Shown piece after piece: positions 34,333 through 46,184 of a DNA stretch of 64,000 nucleotides. Positions within the stretch are counted from its first letter, which is position 1. Each line of letters begins with the position of its first letter. This DNA is from Harmonia axyridis (taxonomy: Eukaryota > Arthropoda > Insecta > Coleoptera > Coccinellidae). Under the pieces are notes generated by a model that did not search any database, was not told where the DNA came from, and saw only the letters and a list, made by a program, of their open reading frames with translations. The stretch spans positions 72,700,798-72,764,797 of the forward strand of contig NC_059501.1 in NCBI RefSeq assembly GCF_914767665.1. Direction: 5' to 3'. Made by a program: the position numbers and the translations under genes.

Positions 34333-35799
34333 ATTTCAAAGGAGGACTCGCGATAAATACTCGAAATTTTATAATTAAGATTTGTTGTGACAGATGTTTT
34401 CTTGGAAAAAACTTCAGATTCGTTCGACTTTTGGTTTGAATTTGAAAAAAATGAATATAAATAAATGAATAAGCTTTATTTAGCACTCGGCCATTGAAAA
34501 CATTGCTCCAATGTATCACTTGCATATATTTTTTTGTTTGAATTCTAAAGAAATTTTGAAATTCTCTCGAATAGGGTTTCATTTCAATATGAATAACTAT
34601 GTTACTATGATATTTTTCTTGTCAAAATTATATGATCTTTCATATGACAAAGTTTTTTAGTGAGTTAATAAATCACCTTGTATAAGGTTTTGTGGTATCT
34701 GAGGGCGTAATTTTCGAATGAATGACCGAGCGATCAAAAGCTCCCGATTTCATATCAATTTTTTTTTACCAGTTAATATTACAACCAAAAGAGTCTGGCG
34801 AAATAGATATACTCTGACTCGAATTAAATTACTACGAACAACAACGTCATCAGTGACATCAATACCTGATCAACCGTGATTAATTTCCGACGCAACCTTG
34901 GAATTATCGTAAAATATTAACTACTCCACCGTGGGCCTCAAAAGCTCGCGCCACGACTGCAAAACAAAGGAGTAAAGAGGGGGAGGGAGACGGAAAGCCT
35001 CCAACGGAAGGAGAACTCTTGGCAGTTTTACCGATGTTCCTTTGTACTACTAATTGGCAAAATTATCACGGATTGAAGGCCAGACCTACTGCCTCGTTTT
35101 CACTTGGAACATTATCGAGAAAGCGCCATAAAAGGGTTTTCTGTTTTCCTTTTCCGTTTACACGAGCTCCGAGGCACATTCTCGCAGAGTTTTCATGCCG
35201 TGTATGAACCCGAACGGAGCGCCAAAACTTTTATATTACATCGAGGTGCATTCTTCAACAGATGAAAGGTTTCGTTCCTGTTTATTCAGATTCTTCGAAA
35301 TTAGCATGCTAATTTTCATTCATATTTTTATTTGTATGACAACAATATAGACGGTGGGCGTATGGTTCTGTTTTTGAGAATGAATACAAACAAGTTAGTA
35401 TATTCTGATGTATTCACTAATTGAATTACATTTGCTTATTTTTTTCCTCGGTGAAATGCTTTTTCGCTCACAAGTTAAAAGGTGAATTTACGTATTCGGA
35501 AGGCTAATTATTTGTACAAAAAGGAACTGAATTCCCTAACAGATACTTTTACAGAACACGTTTTGGAATATGTAGATTTTTTAAATCGAATCCGTCCATC
35601 TGCCGTTAGGAGGTTTTTACGGAAACACAAATTGTAAAACGAATATTCATTATGGATGCTTTTGTACATTTAATCTTTATTTCTTTCGAATATGCTAAAC
35701 ATACAGAAATGTATACAAAAACAATTTCCTCCAATTTCACATACCAATATTTTGAAAGTATGTACCACTTTTAATTATTGATTATTGATTTTTCTTCGA
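34333..35799. other. Unannotated stretch with a GC-richer single-copy core at 34850-35230
   Basis: No transposon is recognised. The core is GC-richer than its surroundings and contains homeodomain-like words (GCCATAAAAGG, ACTAATTGG). A 62-codon frame lies inside (35019-35207) without a known domain. It may be conserved regulatory sequence, but that is inference only. Confidence 0.35.
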
Positions 35800-36803
35800 A
35801 ATTATGCCTGACAATAGATTGTCAGTGTTCAATAGAGCAAGACTAGTGGCTTTGCATGGTAAGGGTATGTCGAATCATCAAATCGTGGATAGACTAAGAA
35901 TTCCCCGAAATTCAGTAATCCCAAAAGTGCATTCGTACCAGGAAACTAACAGCGTTCACTGAAGACGTGGAACTGGGCATCATATGCTAACTAATGCAAG
36001 AGAAGATCGGAATCTGGAAGGATATGTACGTCGGAATCGAATCATAACAGTCTTAGCTGTCCGAAATCATTCAAGAAGAACATTTGGTCGCTTAACTTCC
36101 AGTAGCACAATACGGTAGAGACTTGTTATAGCCAATTTGGGATCCAGGAGACCATTAAGAGTACCCAGGTTACTTTCCAGACACAGCCGCTCGTCAACAG
36201 TGGGCTTACAGGAACACAGAGACTGATATAAGTTTTTGGAAGAAACCAGAATTGGTTAGTTAGTGATAGTCGGCGACACAGAGTTTGGAGAGGGTCAAGG
36301 TAACACGAAAGACTACCTTTTGCTAGAGAAGTCGTTTCATACCAAGGAGGATCAGTAATTTTTTGGGAGGCACAATGAATAGTCGTTGTACGCAGCTTAT
36401 TCCCATTCTAGACTCTATGACAGGGGATAGATATGTTCGAAACATGATTGATCCCATTACTTATTCTCTCCGATATGAAATTGGAGCCAATTTCATTTTT
36501 TTGGATGACAATGCTAGGCCCCATCGCACGAAAAGAGTACAAAATGCACTACACATTGCGAATATTCAAAGATTACCGTGGCCAGAAAATTCGCCAGACA
36601 TGAATCCCGTTGAAAACATGTGGGATTTTGTTAATCGAGCAATCCCAAACAGAACGAATACTCCTAGCACCTCCACAAACTCACACTCGCCGCCCAAGAA
36701 GAATGGAACAACATCGCAATATATACCATTAATTCCTTTATTCTTGCCATTCACGCGTGTTAACACTTTACTACAGAACAGGGGAGGACAGACCGAATAT
36801 TAA
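35800..36803 (+). mobile_element. Tc1-like transposon relic
   Basis: The coding start is ATG at about 35803: MPDNRLSVFNRARLVALHGK with MSNHQIVDRL, the paired-type HTH of Tc1-like transposases. Frameshifts and stops follow through 36360. A 146-codon frame at 36363-36803 covers the C-terminal catalytic half: PILDSMTGDRYVRNMIDPI, FIFLDDNARPHRTKRVQNAL, then WPENSPDMNPVENMWDF. The last supplies the glutamate of the DD34E triad. The usual terminal residues NTLLQNRGGQTEY precede the stop. Terminal inverted repeats could not be identified. Confidence 0.88.
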
Positions 36804-36989
36804 TGCATTTTTGATTTCGATCTTAAGTGGTTTTCTTTTTCATTTCAGTTTATGGTAATCATTGTATTATGCACTATTTTTCGTTTGTAATTTTGTTTTG
36901 TTCAGTTAAGATTAAATTCAGCCATTGCATTGGTTACATAAAATGAGTAAATATACTTTGTGATACACTTCTATATTAATAGTGTCTCA

Positions 36990-37164
36990 TTTTGAGAATT
37001 ATAAGAGGGTCCAACAATTTAAGGGATGAGTGTATAAATAGTTTTTTCTTTCTGGAGGCGTTCTGATGTTCTGTTTGGATTTGGTTCACCTGGGAGGCAG
37101 ACTGCCAACTGTCTATCCATCCTTTTTTTGGTCTTCCTATGGGACATCTGCCTGGTGGTTTCAA
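36990..37164 (-). mobile_element. LINE 3' end fragment
   Basis: The minus strand encodes KPPGRCPIGRPKKGWIDSWQ, SASQVNQIQTEHQNA and then a stop at about 37010. The GRPKKRW-DSW block is the usual C-terminus of the LINE family found elsewhere in this window. The coding 3' end points at the Tc1-like element on the left. Confidence 0.75.
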
Positions 37165-37384
37165 ATATGTTGTCGATGATAAAATTGAAAAGAAATAGTT
37201 TCTCTAGGTGAGCGCAATCGACATATGAATACGAGCGATCGAAAGCTCCTTACGCGAAGTTAGTTTCTCTTCTTGTATTTTTCAATGAATAGTATCATTC
37301 GTGATAGTTTCGATTTATGAATTCTGAGATATTCAAATTTCGCATGTAACAACTGATGCCTTCCTCAATCGAAATTAGTCTAAA

Positions 37385-38215
37385 ATATAAATGCTTTATA
37401 GAGTTAAAAAACTTCTCGTGTCGTAGTCAAGTCTATTTTGTATTTTTCCTACAACTACGATAGCTTTCTTCAGAGGTTTCTAGGACATAAATTGTATATA
37501 GATGTTGGAGTACTCTGTTGGTGGGGTCCAGATTTGGTATTTATATTCTTTCCATTTGGTTGGGTGCTTTTGATGGTATACATTATCAACTAGTAGTGTC
37601 TTTTCTCTTTTGTTGATATTGTTGATATTTTCGCTCAAAGTAGGTTTTGATGTTTTGAGATGTACAAGATGTTGTCTCCGTCAGCCAAACATGTTTTACG
37701 TATGGAGAATTATCAAATTGACAAAATTATTCGGGTCTCATGTATCCAGTAGTCTGGATATAAACTTTTCCACAGTAGCAAGTTATGCTATAACTGTCCT
37801 GGACAGCCGATCAAATTAATCCCTAGAACTCCTAATAACTTGTCCAAGGTCTTACGCTGGTTTGTGAATTGGTTCGATGTCATGCCTTTTAATGAGTTTT
37901 CCGATAATTTTAGACACCGAAAGTGTGAAAGGCAAGTGAGATTTCTCCTTTGAAATTATTTTCGGAGCCCCGTCTTCTCCTGTTGAACGTCTTGACCTTA
38001 ATGTCCGTTAGAATTCTTTTCAGTCACAGTAATTGTATAAGAAGGATTGTCGCAAGTGGTTTAACCTCTTCTGAAGGTATTCCTGTTCTCATATAAGTCG
38101 AGCTCTACCTAAAAGTGTCATACCCAATAACTCCGCGTTTTTGATGTGGATAGTGATTAGAGTCTTTGTGTTCCGGATCGATAAATACATTTTCTGGTTA
38201 CGAGGGCCGTCTAAC
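37385..38215 (-). mobile_element. Penelope-like element relic with a GIY-YIG endonuclease
   Basis: Reading the minus strand from right to left in shifting frames gives SNHYPHQKRGVIGYDTF, a block common late in Penelope-like reverse transcriptases. EEVKPLATILL and KIIGKLIKRHDIEPIHKP follow, the linker before the endonuclease. SYSITCYCGKVYIQTTG at about 37745-37795 is the GIY-YIG start (usually YSIPC-CGKVYIGTT). Near the 3' end CTGAAGA (37467-37473) followed by CTA/TAG and GAAA resembles a decayed hammerhead-like motif. Many stops; the RT catalytic core is missing. Confidence 0.65.
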
Positions 38216-38330
38216 TATTCACTGTTGGTTAGAAAATTGATTGACAATGCTGTATCTGGAGTGGATCTTGGACACACTCCCAAAGCCTACAAGGAACACA
38301 ATCGTTTTTTCTAATTACTCTTACTATAAC

Positions 38331-38625
38331 TGTAACTATAACTATAACTGTAACTATAACTATAACTATAACTATAACTATAACTATAACTATAACTATA
38401 ACTATAACTATAACTATAACTATAACTATAACTGTAACTATAACTATAACTATAACTATAACTATAACTATAACTATAACTATAACTATAACTATAACTA
38501 TAACTATAACTATAACTATAACTATAACTATAACTATAACTATAACTATAACTATAACTATATCTATATCTATAACTATATCTATATCTATAACTGTAAC
38601 TATATCTATAACTGTAACCATAACT
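38331..38625. repeat. AACTAT hexanucleotide array, about 295 bp
   Basis: About 49 units of AACTAT/ATAGTT run with little interruption. AACTGT variants lie near the left edge, at about 38430 and at the right, and ATATCT variants lie at the right. Because six is divisible by three, the array stays open on both strands, giving Tyr-Asn alternation (+) and Ile-Val alternation (-). The 142- and 179-codon frames here are artefacts of the repeat. Confidence 0.95.
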
Positions 38626-38989
38626 TTCATATGATATATGCTCTGAAAGGTCTTACAGAGCCTAGGTGAGTCGGGGTGATCATAATAATGCTGAAAATGA
38701 ATTTCAGATTTAGATTTGTCAATGTAAGTGAGTTCCCGATTCGAACGGAACGCTCTGTGGAAAACCAAATAGACTACTGATAGTAAGCCTGGACTTGTTC
38801 AAATATGTTGTACATTCTCATTATGAAAGCCTAGAGTCATTGGATTGTCATTAATTCAATTTGATATGAACAATAAATGGAACAAATGAAATATTTCCAG
38901 AAAAGCACTGTCTTGGCTTTAGGAGCTGCTGAAACCATGTTATTTGCTTATATACAGAAAACTTCTTCAGTTCAGGTAACAAAAACTAA
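38626..38989. other. Unannotated spacer
   Basis: Nothing is recognised between the hexamer array and the transposase relic. Confidence 0.4.
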
Positions 38990-39540
38990 TTCAACACCCT
39001 AACATAATAGTAAGTGCAAGCTCCCTTTCATCTTCAAAAAAGAAAGGGCCAATATTTCCTTGCTATGACATGAAGCCCATACGGCCCTTTTTTGACGAAA
39101 AAGAGATTGTGATTATTGCATTTCGAATTGGTTGCACTCCAGTAGCGACAGCTTTGCTTATTTACGTCGCCATCAACGTGAAAATGAGCTTCATCCTAAA
39201 ACAAGATGTTGGTAAACTTTTGTGAGCGCTCACTTGCCTAGTTCACAAATTCTATCCTATAAATGGCATCTTAAGGTTTCAATTATTGCACCAATTGAAT
39301 TTTAGGGGTACAACTTTAGATTTTTTTGCAAAATGCGTTGTAGCGAAGATCTATGTATATTCAAAGCCTTTGCACGTTTCCGATTGGAGTGGTCGGAATC
39401 ATCACGAACAGATCGTTTAACCCATTTCACGTTATCTTCCGATTGCAATAACCTTGGACGCCAGGGTTTTGCTATATCAAGTGTTGAATCGGTCTCCTCA
39501 ATATTTTTTTACCCATTTCCAAAAGTAGAGAAATGATTGG
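38990..39540 (-). mobile_element. IS630-like transposase relic
   Basis: The minus strand reads VKWVKRSVRDDSDHSNRKRA, KALNIHRSSLQRIL, NLKLYP (about 39310-39430), then DEAHFHVDGDVNKQSCRYWS at about 39130-39190 and KKGPYGLHVI. The DEAHF block carries the first catalytic aspartate of DDE_3/IS630 transposases. It shares its layout with the relic at 10985-11520, but is a different sequence lineage. It has stops, frameshifts and no catalytic C-terminus. Confidence 0.72.
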
Positions 39541-40298
39541 GAGATATTGAAGAATTTTCTTCGCGCTATAGTTGCAGAATTAACATTTTTGTAAAATTCG
39601 CATACATACTACACGCGATCCGCACTCGAGAAACCCAGCATAGCGAGTAAATTCCCAAGAGCTAGGATACCGAATGACATATCCCTCACGCCCTTCAAAA
39701 TTTGATTGAAATCACAAATTCTTATGAAGGCAATGTAGCTTTTCGAGTTGTTGCTTCGTTGCTTAAGTTCAGCTTTGATCCACTTTCTGCTTATGTTTTC
39801 CTTCACTTTTAATCAATGAGCTACAAGTATCGAAGGTATAGCGCTCTCTTCGAAGAACGATCTCCCAAAAAGACGATCATATTCCACTTATGACAACAAA
39901 GGCTAGGTATCCCTTTCAATGGTTTATCAAGCTTCAAAACGTTAATTACTCCGTCGTAAAAAAAAATTGATGAAATCGAAAATCCTCTCAGCAGACATCT
40001 CAATTCTAGGCATCGAATACTAATAGACAGCGTTCGAAATTGGATCTCTATGATGGCAGAATTTCGCAACACGCTGTCATAGCCACTGATAATTCCATTA
40101 GGCGGTTCGACTTGAATCCGCACAAAACGGAAGCCGTTTGAAAGTGGATCCACTGCTAGATTGAAGTGAATGACCTTATTGACTTTAACCCCGGTGGAAT
40201 CTACTTATTAGAAGTCCACTTTCGAAGGGAATCTGACCCTTTTCAACAATATTTTTCTGAATTTCATCGATTGAAGTGGCTCAAATTAAATATTCCTA
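39541..40298. other. Unannotated stretch with two minus-strand frames
   Basis: Frames 39821-40153 (110 codons) and 39609-39806 (65 codons) lie on the same strand but in different registers. Neither shows a domain I recognise. They could be exons or a decayed element; there is not enough to call either. Confidence 0.3.
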
Positions 40299-40520
40299 CA
40301 GTAGACTTGCGTTAACTCAGAATCTTCGATAATTATTTTCAATTCGCTTGAAACCATCTGTCCAAGTCGAAAAAATAACCATGCATAACTCGATGTTATT
40401 TTTACGATCATATTTTCACACACAAAAGTTACCTCTATAACTCGAAGTCAATAGTTAATTCGAAAGCCAACCGCACAAGTCGCAACATGTTGGTGAATTG
40501 TTTATATAAAAATATAATTG
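40299..40520 (+). mobile_element. pogo/Tigger-like 5' end fragment
   Basis: After TA (40297-40298) the sequence starts CAGTAGACTTGCGTTAACTC and continues ATCTTCGATAATT. Repeated AACTCGA words follow (CATAACTCGATG, TATAACTCGAAG, TTAATTCGAAAG). This is characteristic of pogo/Tigger terminal regions. No transposase or right end was found. Confidence 0.5.
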
Positions 40521-40758
40521 ACAAACGCGTTTACAATATTTTCAATATAAATAATTTCAACTCATTTAATTTTTTTTCATAAATTCGGATATCATTTTTC
40601 TTTTCATGATGCTCTTGGTGTTTTTACTATTCAGCTTGATATCTTTTTTCTTTCTTTGCAGATCTCAATATATTCAGTGAAGGTTACCCATTTTGTTATC
40701 AGTAAAATTGTATGTTTATATGGACGGTAGTGTACACGTTTCTCATTATGTTTTATAC

Positions 40759-41594
40759 ATAGGCATATAACTTTGCTTCTGCCGTTTTTTTGAAATTCAA
40801 TGCTTCATTGTGAAAAACTGATTATAAATTCATGATTCAAAGTATTGTCCATCGCTGTTCACTAATTTCTCCCATCTTTTGGGCAATGTACGTATCCCGC
40901 GTTGAAAAAACTGGTCATCTTTTGAAGTGATCCACGAATCGATCCAATTTTTTACTCATAAGACCGGAAGTGGTGGTCAGCCAGACCATTGATCGAAACA
41001 AGTGATAGTCCGAGGGAGCAACGTAGGGAGCAACGTTTGGTGGAGTAAGACTTTCCATTTCAACGTTTCCAAGTATGTTTTGACCACTTTTAGACAATGG
41101 GTTCGAGCATTGTCATGCTGTAAAATCACCTCATCATGACTCTCATTGTATTGCGGCTGTTTGTCTTTCAATGCTCGGCTCAAATGCATTAATTGGGTTC
41201 GATAACGATCACCTGTTATTGCTTAAGTCAATTCTAATAACTCATAATACACTACGCCGAGCTGGTCCCACCAAATATTGAGCATGACTTTGTAACTGCG
41301 GATATTCTGTTTGGCCTTCAACGAGCATGATCGGGATATTCCCATGATTTCCTGAACTCGGGATTATCGTAATGAACCCATTTTTCGTCTCCAGCTCCAA
41401 TGCGATGCAAGCAGCTGTTCACAAGCAAACAAACGCCGTTCAATATATCTCGGTTTCAACTCTTACGGCACCTAGTTCCCTTGTTTCTCAATCTTTCCAT
41501 TACTTTCAGGTGTTTTAAAATGGCTTGTTGCGCCACTTCCAATGATCCTGCCAATTTTTGTTGCGTTTGACACGAGTCTTTATCAAGTAATACA
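40759..41594 (-). mobile_element. Mariner family A, copy 6, 5'-truncated
   Basis: The 3' terminal repeat (AGGCATATAACTTTGCTTCT) starts at about 40760. Similarity runs through the C-terminal region, the second catalytic block (LQHDNART, H retained) at about 41110-41130, the GDEKW region and the HTH linker. It ends at about 41594 inside the DSCQTQQ codons. Short deletions, such as loss of the AAGTGCTGG-GCCGTGTGC segment, break the frame repeatedly. No 5' repeat remains. Confidence 0.88.
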
Positions 41595-43189
41595 AAAGAG
41601 ATGAGCTAAGATATAAAAAAAGGAAGTGGATATAACACAAATGGAATCTTACTACTTCATCTAAACATCTAAACTCTTTTCCATCCTTCCTTTCCACCAA
41701 AAGTTGACGAAGCATGTATTATAATTGAATTCGAACCCAAAAAAGAAAAGAAACAGAAATTTCATATATTCATCATATTGAATCAAAGTTAGCAACCTAT
41801 TCTAAAGAAGAATCTGAATCTAGTTAAACTTCATCTTCTTCCAAATAAAATTTTCCATTTTTCCTTCTCAACAAAAGTTGACGATGGATATATTATACTT
41901 AAAACTAAGAAGAAATAATCCAGAAAGGAGTATTAATGTTATAGTTCCCATTATATCGTTCAAAGTAAGCGGCCCATTTTAAAAAAGAAAGAAATTTATA
42001 AATTGAACAACTATTCACCCAGTGGTCAATGGTTTCTTCTATGCCACACATAGTGGCCTTTCAAAAGAATGCCATTTGAAGAGCATACTATAGCAATAAT
42101 CAATCCTAAGTCGATTCATAGTACACCAAAGACCAAAGATTGAAACCTGGAACCTTCTCTGAAGGATCAATGATAGGACTTTTGTTGAAGACATTACAAT
42201 ATTCAATTCCAAACTCCAAACTTCTTTGTTACTTTCATTATATTGAAAGGAAGTATTAATCCATAAATGTTTACGTGACTTGTATCATACAGTTCTGGTA
42301 TCTGGGAGGAAAGATACAATTGGAAATAAAAGGAATCTGAGTTCGAGTATAAATAACATTTCTTTCTTTAAGATTTCTTGACTGCAACCTGTCTACGAAT
42401 ATGAGTCGAGGTGGATCTAATGGTTTCACTGATAATTCTCATGTAATCGTTCAGCATAAACATTATGAACATAAGCACTATTAACCCAAATAGAACAACA
42501 CATTAAAACCGTGCCAGCCAAGTGCGTCTAAAAAGTTTTACACCAATCTTTAGAAATATAAATGAATCAATTGCTAGCCAATCTTAGCGAGTCGAAGTAA
42601 TTCAAATCCGAGACCTTGTAGTTCATACCATCTATTTTCAATCGATCTAAATTCCCTCAATTTGAGTTATTTAATATGGTCCAGAAATATCTCCATCGAT
42701 ATGCTGAAAGTTCATTCTCCCCACTTTCTTAACAAGTTCGATAAACCAGTAGCGATTAGATTGATCGGAAAACTTGGTTACAGATGTCGAGTTCACACAA
42801 TTCCATATTTCCCTGGAGTTCCTAGACTTTATACGAGGTTTATCGACAACTGGGAGCATTGGAGGAGTTTTTATTAGACGTTTTTCGAGTGTTTCGATGA
42901 AATGCAGAAAGAATCCTGCCTTGGGGAGACAGAATAATTGGCTTTGTATCATGAGCGTATATACCTGGGTCATGAAATTTAATGAGCAAATAGACGAGTA
43001 TATGCGAATTCGTCGAATTCTGCCGAATGAGAGTAGTTCAGAGGTCGGCACTATTATTATGTCATGTCGTGCACGTTGAATAGAATTTTATGCAGATAGA
43101 CGTAGCAGTAATTAAATAAGTTATATTGGACCAGAGGCGTAGTAGTGACTTATTGCACGCATTTCTCTTCTTCCTTTAGCTAGGGAATT
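41595..43189. other. Unannotated stretch
   Basis: No repeat is recognised. Complementary frames at 42671-43051 (-, 126 codons) and 42774-43079 (+, 101 codons) overlap almost fully and lack motifs. Imperfect similarity between 41690 and 41880 (TTTCCACCAAAAGTTGACGA and TCAACAAAAGTTGACGA) suggests an old local duplication. Confidence 0.35.
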
Positions 43190-43830
43190 GTCTCTGTTTG
43201 CTAAAAGCCTTGGCTTCTATTCAGTGGATGAGGAAAACCAACTTGGTCCCCATTGTTTTCTTCTTTCATTGGGTCGTCCATGTTTGCAGATGTATGCAAT
43301 TCTATCTGACGCATGGTCTCTCCATTCCCTCCTTCTTCGCCCACTTCACTTGACAACATCCTTTATACCTAATCTTTCTCTCATTGACTTGCTGGTCTGT
43401 CTATCTCTCAATGTTACCCCCGAAATTCTCCTCAAGATCTTCATTTCTACCGTTCTGAGCTTCTGGTTATCTCTGTTTCCGCAAGGGTTTCTATGGCGTA
43501 GGTCATAATTGGGCGTACCATTGCTTTTTGAATTTTTACCTTACTCACTTTGAGCATGTATTTGTTCTGCCAAACCATTGTGTTCAGGTATACAGTTATT
43601 TGTGCTTCCTTAATAGCTTGTTGTTGGACTTCTGCATAGAGATCTCTGTAGCTGGTGATTTCCACTGCGAGATATTTGAAGCTCATTGTCTGCTGAATGA
43701 CGGTGGCTTCCAGTTTAGTTTGCACTCAACCGGTGCTTTACTTATCAACATGCATTTAGTTTTGTCAAAACATATCTTCATATTGTGTTGTTTAGTGACT
43801 GAGTGGCTAATTTTTACAAAATATAAGTGA
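43190..43830 (-). mobile_element. LINE fragment, 3' half of the polyprotein
   Basis: The minus strand reads NMKICFDKTKCMLISKAPVE and KLEATVIQQTMSFKYLAVEI at about 43640-43810. VWQNKYMLKVSKVKIQKAMV and RPIMTYAIETLAET follow (about 43470-43570), then further diverged sequence to 43190. It belongs to the same family as 24955-26040. It ends next to a mariner B insertion at 43844. Confidence 0.78.
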
Positions 43831-43843
43831 TGGAATATTGATA

Positions 43844-44797
43844 TTAGGTGTAGTGAAAAGAACTTTATTATTTTTGCATGAAAAACAAAGCTTCGATTAC
43901 CATAGTTAGATTGGTAAAAAAAAGAGACAGTCGATTTTCACTAGCCTCTGTTGAAGCGAATTTTTCACCAGAAAAGTTATTCGCCATAGACAGAAACATA
44001 TGGTAATCACTTGGTGCCAGCTCCAGATTACAAGGTGGATGCATACCCAAGCTCCCGGAGCTTCTGGCGAGTCACTACAATATGTGTTAGAATGTATAAA
44101 ATAATTCCTCTCCTATTAACCAAAGCTGGCCGCTTCTGGGTGATTGCTCCCTTTGTATGGTCCATTGGTTGATACATCCGAATTAACACTTTCGCCGTGG
44201 GGGAGCAGCTCATAGTAGTTAATTCTGCCCGTCAATCCTAGCTTGGCCCACTGCGTTTCGAGCGAGACCGTTTTCGCTTGACGTTGTCTAAGTGATCCAT
44301 TTTTCATCTCCAGCCACCAACCGCTTCAAAAATGGGTCGATTTTGTTGAGATTTAGCATTGATTCGCAGATGGAAATTGGATCCATAGGGTTTTTTCGTT
44401 TAATCGTGTGGCCCCCATACATCGAGCTTCATCTTGAGACCTGCCTTATGCTAATGGTTCCAAAAGGTTTTTTTGGCAATCTGTAGCTCTTGGGCAATTG
44501 AAATAGTGCTTACATGACGGTCGGGTCTGTCAATCTTCATGATTTTATCGACATTTTCGACAATTGGCCTTCCAGAGCCTGGTGCATCTGAAATATAGCG
44601 TATCTTCTCTTTGCTAGTATCTATCTTCGATGCAGGCTCAAACTGAACTAATAAACTAATCACAACACTCTCAAAAATGTTTTTATAGTACGAAATCTCA
44701 TCTTTTTAACGCCATTTAGTGGAAATCTATCGGACTTATACAACGCGAGATACAGATAAAAGATTGGACATCTATTATTTTTTTTTACTACACTTAA
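43844..44797 (-). mobile_element. Mariner family B, copy 2, both ends intact
   Basis: The 954-bp element is bounded by TTAGGTGTAGTGAAAAGAA (left) and the inverted TTAAGTGTAGTAAAAAA (right). TA duplications lie at 43842-43843 and 44798-44799. Minus-strand pieces include HVSTISIAQELQIAKKT (HTH), INYYELLPHGESVNSD, ALVNRRGIILYILT and LAPSDYHMFLSMANNFSGEK. The last is the third-aspartate block. The second-aspartate block (usually QDNARPH) has been lost. About 300 bp shorter than a complete mariner because of internal deletions. Confidence 0.9.
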
Positions 44798-44810
44798 TAT
44801 ATACATAGGT

Positions 44811-44851
44811 ACCGTCATAGTATAAAGAAAAAACTTATACTATGATACCGT
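44811..44851. other. Short hairpin
   Basis: TACCGTCATAGTATAA is followed by an 8-nt A-rich loop and TTATACTATGATACCG. The 11 bases nearest the loop pair perfectly. It lies 14 bp outside the mariner B copy. It could be a repair product or the trace of an excised element. Confidence 0.5.
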
Positions 44852-46184
44852 CACACATTAAGCCTCTGACATATATGGCATAGCAAGTAGCATACCACAT
44901 TGCTGTCTCAATTTTCTTTAGGCTTGACGATGCAATATTTCATACCGATCTAATGTGTTGATTTTGAATTACCAGGAAAAAAATCGATTGGCTACATTTG
45001 AGGGCATTGGTTAGATTTACCCATTAAACTGCTTTGAATTGAATTTATCCATAGCTTTTTCATAAGTAGGGCGAACCATATTATTGAGATTATTTCCAGT
45101 TCAAAATTAGAAAATTGCAGATAGTGACCAAATATTCGGGCATAATATCAGCAAAAACATATCCCGATATAATTTCGCGCAATTCAAATTCAATACTAAT
45201 TCGACTGGAAATATACTAAACAAATTGCATCCATTCATTGTTGAATATTTACTATTGTATTCACTTTTACAACGAGTAAGGTCAGAAGTTTTCTATTCGA
45301 AAATTAATATAGCTTCAAATGAGTTATTTCCACTCAGGATGGAGTTCTTCAAATATTCATAAATTCGAAGGGGGAGATTTGAACAAACATAAAACAATTA
45401 TCAAACGTTTCCAGTCCAAATCGACCATACAGAATCAACCCCTTACTCCTTTTGAAAAGCAGCAGATCGTGATTAATAACTTTTGGGTGAAAATTCTCGC
45501 TTAGTATATTTCTCTCGAGTAAGCGGGTTAAAAGTTGAGAGAATATAGGTGATTCCGAAAGAACGATTCTTGAAGGAAACAAATAATAGCAGGGCCCCTT
45601 TTGTTCTATCTAAAATGATTCCTTTTTCCGTGAGGAAAATAATTTCATCTCGTAGACGTTCTTCGAGAGCGGCCATAGTTCGATGTTTGCAGAAAATGAC
45701 GGTAAAGGAAACGACAATTTGAAACCTGATTGACAATCCTATTTCGTAGATCGGTTTTTGGAGCTTAAAAACAGATTTCGAGTATTTATTCGTCTTTGAT
45801 GACATCCCTGGGGATTGAAGTATTCTTCTTCTTTTTATCTATTCACTAATGGAATAGAATCTTTTTGTCTGCACGTGCATGTATCCAGATTGGTTATTTA
45901 CTATATTTCATGTAAGATGTCTGAAACACTGACGTGTTCACTAACTCCTGAAAAACCTTAAGAAGGATTTATACCACGTGGCATTTGCGTGATCTGCCAA
46001 AGTTTAAATACTCATTTTCCCTCAACGTTTCTAAGATCCCATCACTTTTCAGTATTTATCCTCCTTTTTCACCACATGCAAGATTTCAAAACACGTTTTT
46101 ACCTCTTTAGTTTATAAGACTTTGTATAATATTTTTATGTGAATCAGTGGACACACCAGTATTTTCTTCTTCTTCTTCTTCTGG
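44852..46184. other. Unannotated stretch
   Basis: No element is recognised. The minus-strand frame 45473-45805 (110 codons) has no known domain. A TTC microsatellite lies at about 46165-46181. Confidence 0.35.

Noticed and set aside
38229..38768. 179-codon minus-strand frame and the 142-codon plus-strand frame over the same bases
   Set aside because: Both are products of the AACTAT array, which has no stop in these registers; Ile-Val and Tyr-Asn alternation is not a protein signal.
42671..43051. 126-codon minus-strand frame
   Set aside because: Almost fully complementary to a 101-codon plus-strand frame; no domain in either.
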